Shown: in pieces, positions 1 to 4,838 of the stretch
How the letters are laid out: every line of letters begins with the position of its first letter
Position numbering within the stretch: the first letter of the stretch is position 1
NCBI GenBank assembly: GCA_003648125.1
Contig: QMOE01000112.1
Location: 1 to 7,108 of the forward strand
Length of the DNA: 7,108 bases
Reading direction: 5' to 3'
Source of the DNA: Chloroflexota bacterium
GTDB taxonomy: Bacteria; Chloroflexota; Anaerolineae; B4-G1
Made by a program: the position numbers and the translations under genes
Notes under the pieces: generated by a model
The model's database searches: none
Told to the model about the DNA's origin: nothing
What the model saw: only the letters and a program-made list of their open reading frames with translations

Positions 1-63
1 CTTGGGCGTTGTTTTACTGTTTTCGGAACGATTTCCGTCGCGCAGAATCGGGACCTGACGATC

Positions 64-176
64 CCTGGTGGGCGTGGGCATTCAACGGGTTCCCGCTAGA
101 CACCGATCATCTATGGCTGCCTTCGCCCAGGAGGGCATTGGTACTGTGCGCGTCCGGTTGCCCCTTGCCCACCAGG
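64..176. repeat. 10-bp inverted repeat enclosing small hairpins
   Basis: CCTGGTGGGC at 64-73 is exactly complementary to GCCCACCAGG at 167-176. The 93 bases between contain CGGG-TT-CCCG (86-95) and GCCC-AGGA-GGGC (125-136). It could be a transcribed structured element or a repeat remnant. No function can be assigned. Confidence 0.4.
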
Positions 177-235
177 TCAACTATCCCCCACCTGCCTTCC
201 CGCTGGGCCACATGGGGCGGAGGCAGCGCAGTGAC

Positions 236-264
236 TTGCGCGGACAGGCGGGGTGGGGTAGAAT
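236..264 (+). promoter_or_regulatory. Candidate sigma70 promoter P1 for tdh-kbl
   Basis: TTGCGC at 236-241 is followed after exactly 17 bases by TAGAAT at 259-264. The -10 box differs from consensus at one base and the -35 matches at three of six. The start would fall near 271, giving a leader of about 75 nt. It competes with the extended -10 candidate at 292-300. Confidence 0.35.
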
Positions 265-291
265 TAGGCAGTCCAAAAAAGGGCATAGGTA

Positions 292-300
292 TGCTATACT
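292..300 (+). promoter_or_regulatory. Candidate extended -10 promoter P2 for tdh-kbl
   Basis: TGCTATACT combines the TGn extension with TATACT, which is one mismatch from the consensus -10. No good -35 lies 16-18 bases upstream, as is often the case for extended -10 promoters. Transcription would begin near 307, leaving a leader of about 38 nt that includes the Shine-Dalgarno site. Confidence 0.45.
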
Positions 301-332
301 CACATGTAGCTTGAGGAATAGCATAAAACTAT

Positions 333-340
333 GGAGGTGA
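333..340 (+). promoter_or_regulatory. Strong ribosome binding site of tdh
   Basis: GGAGGTGA lies 4 nt before the ATG at 345 (7 nt counted from GGAGG), close to perfect anti-SD complementarity. It decides for the ATG at 345 over the in-frame ATG at 360, which has only GGCGGG upstream. Confidence 0.8.
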
Positions 341-344
341 TACA

Positions 345-1325
345 ATGTCCAAAGGCGGGATGAGCAAAATCCTCGTGACCGGCGCGTGCGGGCAGATCGG
401 CTCCGAACTGGTCCTGGCACTGCGCGAGCGATACGGCGGCGAGAACGTCGTCGCCACCGATATTGAGGAGACCAATCGCGCACTGCGCGATGCCGGGCCG
501 TTCGAGTTTATGGACGTGACCCAGCGCGGAGCCATCGGCGCGGTGGTGGATCGGTACCGCGTTGATACCATCTACCACCTGGCGGCCATCCTCTCCGCCA
601 CCGGGGAGAAGAAACCGCAACTGGCCTGGGACGTCAACATCAATGGGCTGTACAAAATACTAGAGATCGCCCGCGAGCGCAGAGTGACGCGGGTTTTTTG
701 TCCCAGTTCCATCGCCGCCTTCGGGCCAGATACCCCGCGCGATAACACGCCCCAGGAAACGATTCTGAGGCCAACGACAATGTACGGCGTCACCAAGGTG
801 GCCGGGGAACTGCTGTGCGACTACTACTTTCAGCGCTTTGGCCTCGACGTGCGCGGCGTCCGCTACCCCGGCATCATCAGCAGCGAGACCCTGCCCGGCG
901 GCGGCACCACCGACTATGCAGTGGAGATATTCTACGAGGCGATCAAACACAAACGGTACACCTGTTTTCTGAAGGAGGACTCGGTGCTGCCGATGATGTA
1001 TATGCCAGACTGCATCAAGGCCACGCTGGACCTGATGGAGACAGACATTTCCCGACTCGAGCACCATGCCGATTTCAACCTGGCAGCGTTCAGCTTTGGT
1101 CCGGCAGAACTGGTGGCCGAGATCCAAAAGCACATCCCCGAGTTCACCTGCGAGTACAAGCCCGACTTTCGGCAAGCAATCGCCGACTCCTGGCCCCGCA
1201 CCATTGACGATAGCGCCGCGCGGGAGGAGTGGGACTGGGAACCAGAATACGACCTGGCAGCAATGACCGCGGACATGTTGGAGAAACTGGGAAAGAAATA
1301 CGCTGAAGGCAAGTTACAAGTCTAG
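345..1325 (+). CDS. tdh: L-threonine 3-dehydrogenase, SDR (epimerase-like) type
   Basis: This cytoplasmic enzyme oxidises L-threonine with NAD+ to 2-amino-3-ketobutyrate. The 326-aa product is an extended short-chain dehydrogenase. It has the Rossmann motif TGACGQIG at residues 12-19, an acidic residue after the second strand (D39) expected to bind the NAD ribose, PSS at 120-122, and the catalytic pair Y147/K151 in YGVTK. Family-specific signatures of SDR-type threonine dehydrogenases (as in human TDH and bacterial or archaeal homologues) are PGGGTTDYAVEIFY near 184-197 and ADSWPRTIDDSAAREEWDW near 280-298. It is unrelated to the zinc-dependent medium-chain Tdh of E. coli. The kbl partner begins 48 nt downstream, and this pairing strongly supports the function over a sugar epimerase. 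The length is normal for the family, and there is no frameshift or missing catalytic residue. Confidence 0.93.
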   Translation: MSKGGMSKILVTGACGQIGSELVLALRERYGGENVVATDIEETNRALRDAGPFEFMDVTQRGAIGAVVDRYRVDTIYHLAAILSATGEKKPQLAWDVNINGLYKILEIARERRVTRVFCPSSIAAFGPDTPRDNTPQETILRPTTMYGVTKVAGELLCDYYFQRFGLDVRGVRYPGIISSETLPGGGTTDYAVEIFYEAIKHKRYTCFLKEDSVLPMMYMPDCIKATLDLMETDISRLEHHADFNLAAFSFGPAELVAEIQKHIPEFTCEYKPDFRQAIADSWPRTIDDSAAREEWDWEPEYDLAAMTADMLEKLGKKYAEGKLQV

Positions 1326-1373
1326 AATCGGACATGGGACGCGAGACATAAAACATCAAAGGAGATAATCCAA

Positions 1374-2576
1374 ATGCAAGTCAAGAGAGATCCAATAGGT
1401 TATCTGGGCGAGGAGTACAAGCGACTGGTTCGCGAGGGTCTGAGTTGGGAGCCTCGGGAACTCGAATCGGCCAGCGGGCCGACCTGCACCGTTGACGGCA
1501 AGAAAATCATAATGCTCTGCGCCAACAACTACCTCAATCTATCCACACACCCCCAAGTCATCAACGCTATGGTCGAGGCAACCAAGAAATACGGAGCGGG
1601 AGCGGGCAGCGACCGGTCAATCGCTGGCGACATGTCCCTCCATAGAGAACTGGATAGACGTCTGGCCCAGTTCAAAGGTGCACCCGCTTCCCTGACCTTT
1701 CAGACGGGCTTTATGACGAATCAGGGCATCCTCGCCCAACTCGCCGGTGCAGGCGATCTGTACGTCTCGGACGAGTTGAACCACGGCTCAATCATTGATG
1801 GGATCCGGCTGACCCGTGCAGATCGAGTCATCTACAAGCACAAGGACGTTGAGGACCTGGCCCGTGTCATGAAAGAAGCAGAAGGACACAAACCGTCCTA
1901 CAATCACATCTGGATCGTCACCGATGGCGTCTTTAGCATGGACGGCGACCTGGCCCCACTGCCAGGGATCGCAGAGATCGCCGCAGAATACGGAGCGGGC
2001 GTCTACGTGGACGACGCTCACGGTGAAGGCGTCCTCGGCGAGGGCGGGCGCGGCATCGTCAATCACTTTGGCCTCACTCGTGACCAGGTGCACGCTGAGA
2101 TGGGGACATTCTCAAAGGCCTTTGGGATCGTAGGGGGACACATCAGCGGCAGCGAGGAACTGACCAAGTTCGCCTCGAATAAATCCAGAACCTGGCTGCT
2201 CAGCGGGGCCTTACCTCCCGGAGTAGCCGCAGCAACCATAGCGGCTATTGACGTCATGGAGACCGATCCGCGACGGGTGGAGCGAGTATGGGAGAACCGC
2301 AACTACTTTATCGAAAAAATGAAGGAAGCTGGCTTTGATACAGGAAGCAGCGAGACACCGATCGTGCCGGTGATGTGCGGTGAAAGCAAAACAGCCAAGG
2401 CCCTGGCCGACTTTGTGTGGGAGAAGGGCATCTACGTGCTGCCCATCGTCTATCCTATGGTCGCTCGCGGCAAGGCCAGAATCAGAGTCCAATTGTGCTC
2501 GGAGCACACAGAGGCCCAGTTGGACCAGGCCATTGCGGCCTTCAAAGCAGGGGGGGAGAAACTCGGTTTGATCTGA
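1374..2576 (+). CDS. kbl: Glycine C-acetyltransferase (2-amino-3-ketobutyrate CoA ligase)
   Basis: This PLP enzyme of the alpha-oxoamine synthase family (aminotransferase class I/II fold) cleaves 2-amino-3-ketobutyrate with CoA to glycine and acetyl-CoA, completing the threonine pathway begun by Tdh. It has 400 residues, the usual length. Visible signatures are the substrate-region motif AGSDRSIAGDMSLHRELD (77-94), NHGS (136-139), VTDGVFSMDGD (182-192), and VDDAHGEGVLG (212-222) with D213 and H216 contacting PLP. The Schiff-base lysine is K248 in GTFSKAFG. The start is set by AAAGGAGATAA, with GGAG 9 nt before the ATG. BioF and other relatives share the fold, but the adjacent tdh makes Kbl by far the best reading. 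A run of seven G (2550-2556) near the 3' end is read through in frame as part of KAGGEK, so the gene is intact. Confidence 0.93.
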   Translation: MQVKRDPIGYLGEEYKRLVREGLSWEPRELESASGPTCTVDGKKIIMLCANNYLNLSTHPQVINAMVEATKKYGAGAGSDRSIAGDMSLHRELDRRLAQFKGAPASLTFQTGFMTNQGILAQLAGAGDLYVSDELNHGSIIDGIRLTRADRVIYKHKDVEDLARVMKEAEGHKPSYNHIWIVTDGVFSMDGDLAPLPGIAEIAAEYGAGVYVDDAHGEGVLGEGGRGIVNHFGLTRDQVHAEMGTFSKAFGIVGGHISGSEELTKFASNKSRTWLLSGALPPGVAAATIAAIDVMETDPRRVERVWENRNYFIEKMKEAGFDTGSSETPIVPVMCGESKTAKALADFVWEKGIYVLPIVYPMVARGKARIRVQLCSEHTEAQLDQAIAAFKAGGEKLGLI

Positions 2577-2588
2577 GCCTCTGGAGCC

Positions 2589-2624
2589 AAGACCCTTTGG
2601 GTTTCGGAAAATCCAAAGGATCTT
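2589..2624. terminator. Stem-loop 12 nt after kbl stop, atypical terminator
   Basis: AAGACCCTTTGG (2589-2600) pairs with CCAAAGGATCTT (2613-2624) over 12 positions with one C/A mismatch, around a 12-base loop (GTTTCGGAAAAT) that can close further by TTT/AAA pairing. The position directly behind kbl suits transcript termination or 3'-end protection. No T-tract follows on either strand, so a classical intrinsic terminator is not proven. It may instead be a dispersed palindromic repeat. Confidence 0.5.
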
Positions 2625-2629
2625 GCTCG

Positions 2630-2721
2630 CGTATCTTTTCAATATCCTGGGGGAGGGACAGGCCTTGCTCCTGCCCCTAAGGGCGGCTGCAAGGATTCGC
2701 CTCTACCTATGAAAAGATACG
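2630..2721. repeat. 12-bp perfect inverted repeat with nested hairpin
   Basis: CGTATCTTTTCA (2630-2641) is the exact reverse complement of TGAAAAGATACG (2710-2721). Inside lies a second stem: GGGACAGG (2655-2662) pairs with CCTGCCCC (2670-2677) with one mismatch and a 7-nt loop. An alternative GCCC-CTAA-GGGC hairpin (2673-2684) overlaps it. This could be a structured RNA, a small palindromic repeat or part of a termination zone. No coding potential is evident. Confidence 0.5.
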
Positions 2722-2736
2722 TTTCAACTATTGTTT

Positions 2737-2798
2737 GGGCTGCCAGTAGCGCAATCTACCCTACGGTAGCCTGCCGTCATCGCTGGATAAAGCAGCCA
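2737..2798. other. Possible branched stem structure
   Basis: Nested complementary segments are GGCTG (2738-2742) with CAGCC (2793-2797), CCA (2743-2745) with TGG (2784-2786), GCG (2749-2751) with CGC (2781-2783), and an inner CTACC-CTAC-GGTAG hairpin (2756-2769). Each arm is short, so the fold may be fortuitous. It is noted because it lies in a gap that already holds three clearer palindromes. Confidence 0.25.
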
Positions 2799-2868
2799 GC
2801 ACCCCTTAGGATCCGTGATTAAATAACTTGCCCATTTCCGAACAAGTGTAGCGCCGGTTGAGTAGGAG

Positions 2869-2893
2869 CGACTTGGGTTGAGCCTGTCGAAAC
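2869..2893 (+). repeat. GTTGAGCCTGTCGAAAC direct repeat, copy 1
   Basis: The core GTTGAGCCTGTCGAAAC is at 2877-2893, preceded by CGACTTG and one variable base. It matches 2954-2978 at 24 of 25 positions. Motifs of the type TTCGACAGGCTCAAC, its reverse complement, are to my knowledge widespread intergenic repeats in several bacterial phyla. I cannot check their distribution here. Confidence 0.7.
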
Positions 2894-2901
2894 CAGACGT
2901 A

Positions 2902-2956
2902 TCGAAACCAAGCGGGTCTCGAAAACAGGTTTTTCACGCTAATCGCTTGGTTTCGA
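2902..2956. repeat. 13-bp inverted repeat inside the palindromic element
   Basis: TCGAAACCAAGCG (2902-2914) is exactly complementary to CGCTTGGTTTCGA (2944-2956). The loop contains a smaller GAAAA-CAGGT-TTTTC hairpin (2921-2935), giving a two-tier stem-loop at the centre of the 177-bp element. Confidence 0.65.
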
Positions 2957-2978
2957 CTTGTGTTGAGCCTGTCGAAAC
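2954..2978 (+). repeat. GTTGAGCCTGTCGAAAC direct repeat, copy 2
   Basis: This is the second copy, with the 17-bp core at 2962-2978, displaced exactly 85 bp from copy 1 with a single mismatch (T2961 against G2876). The first bases of this copy are shared with the right arm of the 13-bp inverted repeat. Confidence 0.7.
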
Positions 2979-3033
2979 ATACGCTCCGGCACGAAAAGCG
3001 TGTGCCTCCGCTACTCAACCGGCGCTCGCAAAA

Positions 3034-4041
3034 TTACCCAATCGGATGCGCGACCGGCACGCGCTTTAGCGGCTCGACCCGCGAACGACGGTAATAGGGC
3101 GACTGGCGCAGCAGCCACCAGCGGGCCAGGGGACGGAACATCCGTATCAGATGCCTGCGGAATCCCGCCAGCGCGGCCATCTCCTGGATATAGTCCCCCA
3201 AGTCACGCCGCTGGTAGCGGAGAAGCCGCTCGCTCTCGCTGGAATCCACCCAGTCCGTGGGAAAGGGCGTCGCGCCGAAAGCCTCCTCCGGCAACATACC
3301 CACCCCCATCGCCTCTAGCACGCGCCCGACGATTTCGCGGTAATAGTACTGGCAGCGCTTTCCCCCACCGATCAGCAAAGTCTGGCCCCATATCTCGTCG
3401 CTTTCGACGCCATTGGCGAGCGCCAGCCCCACATCCCGCGTATGCACGTACTCCATGCGATTGTTCAAGGGCACATCGAACATCCCCGGATCCAACTGAA
3501 TCGCCAGCGGCAGCGCGGCCGACAGCCTGAGAATAGCCCACTGTAGCCCAGAAGACCTGACCATCCGCTCGCACTCTACCTTGTGATGCGCGTAATGCTC
3601 AATGGGCTGCACTGGGTCCGAAATAGTTCTGGGCGGCGACTGATCATGCGTCCGGCCATAGACGTGATAGGTCGAGGTAAAGATGAGCCGGGGCGGCTGC
3701 GGCTGAACCTGCATGGCCTCAATGAGATTGCGTGTGCCTCCTACATTGATCTCCCGCGCCCAGTCAGGCCGAGCCTCAGATTCGACCCCCGTAGCCGACA
3801 TCTTGGGAATGATAAACGCCATGTGCACCACCACGTCCTGACCGCGTACCGCAGCGGCGACGTCTTCCGGGCGGCGCAAGTCTCCCCACATTACCTCTAT
3901 CCGGTCCCCAAACCTACGAGCAGTCTTTTCATTCACTTTCGTCCTCAGGTCGAAACAGCGCACCGTGTGACCGCGCCTGGTCAATTCTTCCAGCGTGCTG
4001 GTACCGACGTTCCCAAAAGCACCTGTCAACAACACTTTCAT
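3034..4041 (-). CDS. NAD(P)-dependent extended SDR (epimerase/dehydratase-like)
   Basis: This 335-aa extended short-chain dehydrogenase is probably a cytoplasmic oxidoreductase. Its N-terminal Rossmann motif is TGAFGNVG (6-13). An acidic residue after the second strand (D31) is followed by R33 (DLRTK), which leaves NAD versus NADP preference open. GDLRRPEDV (53-61) is the usual adenine-side segment. TSTYHVYG (122-129) carries the catalytic Ser/Thr, and Y150/K154 form the YxxxK pair in YAHHK. The substrate cannot be read from the sequence; sugar-nucleotide, 3-beta-hydroxysteroid-like and flavonoid-reductase-like roles all fit. The C-terminus ends with a basic, tryptophan-rich stretch (RMFRPLARWWLLRQSPYYRRSR, roughly 300-321) that may associate with membranes. 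The start is placed at 4041, where GGAGG lies 7 nt upstream and the Rossmann fold begins at once. It follows tetR by 22 nt on the same strand and probably shares its promoter. Confidence 0.82.
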   Translation of the reverse strand: MKVLLTGAFGNVGTSTLEELTRRGHTVRCFDLRTKVNEKTARRFGDRIEVMWGDLRRPEDVAAAVRGQDVVVHMAFIIPKMSATGVESEARPDWAREINVGGTRNLIEAMQVQPQPPRLIFTSTYHVYGRTHDQSPPRTISDPVQPIEHYAHHKVECERMVRSSGLQWAILRLSAALPLAIQLDPGMFDVPLNNRMEYVHTRDVGLALANGVESDEIWGQTLLIGGGKRCQYYYREIVGRVLEAMGVGMLPEEAFGATPFPTDWVDSSESERLLRYQRRDLGDYIQEMAALAGFRRHLIRMFRPLARWWLLRQSPYYRRSRVEPLKRVPVAHPIG

Positions 4042-4048
4042 TCGATTT

Positions 4049-4053
4049 CCTCC
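4049..4053 (-). promoter_or_regulatory. Ribosome binding site setting the SDR start
   Basis: GGAGG on the minus strand lies 7 nt before the ATG at 4041. It selects this start over upstream in-frame codons reaching to 4131, which would overlap tetR and add 30 residues with no place in the SDR fold. Confidence 0.75.
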
Positions 4054-4063
4054 ATCAAAATAT

Positions 4064-4663
4064 TTACCGCCCCTTCTCCAAACCAACCAGTAACATACGC
4101 ACCCCTTCCTCAGCCACCTGTCCCCAATCATTCCCCTGGGGATCGAGTACGCCTTGCAACATCAAACCCACAGCCAGTGAGACAATGACCCATGCCGCTG
4201 CCTCCGGGTCAACGTCTCGCAACGTACCCTCGGCGATCCCAGCTTGGACCATAGCGGAGAAAAAAGCCTGATACCGCCGGTAGGGGGCGATGGTCGCCTG
4301 CCAGACCTCTGGATCGCGCGCCGCCTGGCTCCAGAACTCGAGGAACATAGGGAGCTGCCCCCCCGCTGCCTGGAACACGCGCCGGGCCGCCTCAGCCATC
4401 TGCAAGAGCCGCTGCGGAACCGTGTCCGACTCGGGGCCGGCGGCCTCCAATTGCACGTCTACCTCCGCCAGCCAGTGCTCGAGCAGATCCAGGAAGACGG
4501 CCTGCTTGCTGGGAAAGTGGTGATAGAACCCACCCTTGGTCACACCAGCGCGCTCGCAGATCTCTGCCACGCCGCTGCCGTCGTAGCCGTGTTCGGCAAA
4601 CGATTCCGCCGCCGCTTGCAAAATGCGGGAGCGGGTTTCCTCTCCTCGCTGCTGTGCGCTCAT
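4064..4663 (-). CDS. TetR/AcrR-family transcriptional repressor
   Basis: This 199-aa DNA-binding regulator has a typical TetR N-terminal domain at about residues 10-56. The helix-turn-helix spans GSGVAEICERAGVTKGGFYHHF (29-50), and TKGGFYHHFPSK is the family hallmark recognition helix. The rest is an all-helical ligand-binding and dimerisation domain without recognisable specificity. The ATG at 4663 is chosen because AAGGAGG (4669-4675) sits 5 nt upstream. An in-frame TTG at 4681 would put that site inside the gene. The SDR gene follows by 22 nt, so the regulator most likely controls itself and the SDR. A palindromic operator over its own transcription start supports autoregulation. The inducer is unknown. 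Confidence 0.9.
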   Translation of the reverse strand: MSAQQRGEETRSRILQAAAESFAEHGYDGSGVAEICERAGVTKGGFYHHFPSKQAVFLDLLEHWLAEVDVQLEAAGPESDTVPQRLLQMAEAARRVFQAAGGQLPMFLEFWSQAARDPEVWQATIAPYRRYQAFFSAMVQAGIAEGTLRDVDPEAAAWVIVSLAVGLMLQGVLDPQGNDWGQVAEEGVRMLLVGLEKGR

Positions 4664-4668
4664 CTTTG

Positions 4669-4675
4669 CCTCCTT
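4669..4675 (-). promoter_or_regulatory. Ribosome binding site setting the tetR start
   Basis: AAGGAGG read on the minus strand, 5 nt before the ATG at 4663. It excludes the in-frame TTG at 4681, which lies upstream of it and inside the operator. Confidence 0.8.
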
Positions 4676-4680
4676 ATTCA

Positions 4681-4698
4681 ATACCGACCGGTTGGTAT
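4681..4698. promoter_or_regulatory. Palindromic TetR-type operator
   Basis: ATACCGACCGGTTGGTAT is an 18-bp palindrome in which eight of nine base pairs are symmetrical; the exception is G4686 against T4693. It resembles known TetR-family operators of the form ACCGACCGGTYGGT. It starts one base after the minus-strand -10 box and covers the expected transcription start near 4693. A bound dimer would therefore block initiation of the tetR-SDR transcript. Confidence 0.75.
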
Positions 4699-4699
4699 G

Positions 4700-4728
4700 A
4701 TTTTACCACAAGAATCTCTCCCTGTCAA
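4700..4728 (-). promoter_or_regulatory. Near-consensus sigma70 promoter of tetR-SDR
   Basis: On the minus strand, TTGACA (4723-4728) is a perfect -35. After exactly 17 bp comes TAAAAT (4700-4705), one mismatch from the -10 consensus, and TGG precedes it as an extended -10. Transcription should begin around 4693, inside the operator, with a leader of about 30 nt before the tetR ATG. Confidence 0.8.
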
Positions 4729-4791
4729 AGCCAGCCTACCGCTGTGTCACCCAACCGTAACATACCTGTAATGAGCGGACAGGGGCAACCG

Positions 4792-4800
4792 TGGCATAAT
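4792..4800 (+). promoter_or_regulatory. Candidate extended -10 promoter for the LysM/L,D-transpeptidase gene
   Basis: TGGCATAAT combines a TGn extension with CATAAT. An upstream ATGAGC (4771-4776, 18-bp spacing) matches the -35 at only three positions. The start near 4807 would give a leader of about 32 nt. It diverges from the tetR promoter, whose -35 box lies about 65 bp away. Confidence 0.45.
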
Positions 4801-4825
4801 GGATGTAGAGGCAAAGGAAGAAAAT

Positions 4826-4833
4826 AAGGAGGG
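4826..4833 (+). promoter_or_regulatory. Ribosome binding site for a GTG start
   Basis: AAGGAGGG ends 5 nt before GTG at 4839. The GTG is followed by a complete signal peptide, which fixes this non-ATG start. Confidence 0.8.
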
Positions 4834-4838
4834 ACCTC

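Larger units (their letters stand above)
1..344. other. Intergenic region upstream of tdh, no gene recognised
   Basis: The open frames here overlap one another, lack convincing ribosome sites and give translations I do not recognise, so I treat the stretch as non-coding. It contains several small palindromes: CGGAA/TTCCG at 24-28 and 33-37, CGGG/CCCG at 86-95, and GCCC/GGGC at 125-136. A longer inverted repeat spans 64-176. The last 110 bases hold the candidate tdh promoters and its ribosome site. A decayed gene or the end of a repeat element cannot be excluded. Confidence 0.5.
2850..3026. repeat. 177-bp palindromic element with 16-bp terminal inverted repeats
   Basis: AGCGCCGGTTGAGTAG (2850-2865) is a perfect inverted copy of CTACTCAACCGGCGCT (3011-3026). 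Pairing continues inward through GAG/CTC after a 2-nt bulge. Within it are a 13-bp inverted repeat (2902-2914 with 2944-2956), an apex hairpin GAAAA/TTTTC (2921-2935), a hairpin CATACGCT/AGCGTGTG (2978-2985 with 2997-3004), and two copies of a 25-bp direct repeat. No target-site duplication is visible at the ends and there is no ORF inside. It sits 7 nt from the stop codon of the minus-strand SDR, so it could also end transcription from both converging operons. A MITE-like or REP/BIME-like element is the best description. Confidence 0.65.

Noticed and set aside
9..340. Two overlapping plus-strand open frames upstream of tdh
   Set aside because: They overlap in different frames, have no good ribosome site and give protein sequences without recognisable domains; the second runs into the tdh ribosome site.
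200..344. Glycine riboswitch in front of a glycine-producing operon
   Set aside because: I could not find the tandem aptamer consensus or a switchable terminator; only promoter-like boxes and a Shine-Dalgarno site are visible.
2550..2556. Seven-G run near the end of kbl as a frameshift
   Set aside because: The reading frame continues to a natural end of normal family length, so the gene is intact as given.
2869..2978. CRISPR array based on the repeated GTTGAGCCTGTCGAAAC unit
   Set aside because: Only two copies occur, the intervening sequence is itself part of inverted repeats, and no cas gene is present.
2850..3026. Complete insertion sequence
   Set aside because: There is no transposase frame inside and no target-site duplication at the ends; at most it is a non-autonomous element.
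3000..3530. Plus-strand 176-aa open frame and similar long antisense frames
   Set aside because: They are shadows of the SDR gene on the other strand, with low-complexity Pro/Arg/Ala translations and no ribosome site.
4042..4131. Upstream extension of the SDR by 30 residues
   Set aside because: The extension overlaps tetR, is rich in Trp/Cys/Arg without fold, and the ribosome site is correctly spaced only for the ATG at 4041.
4664..4681. TTG start adding six residues to the TetR protein
   Set aside because: It would place the AAGGAGG site inside the coding sequence; the ATG at 4663 is correctly spaced from it.
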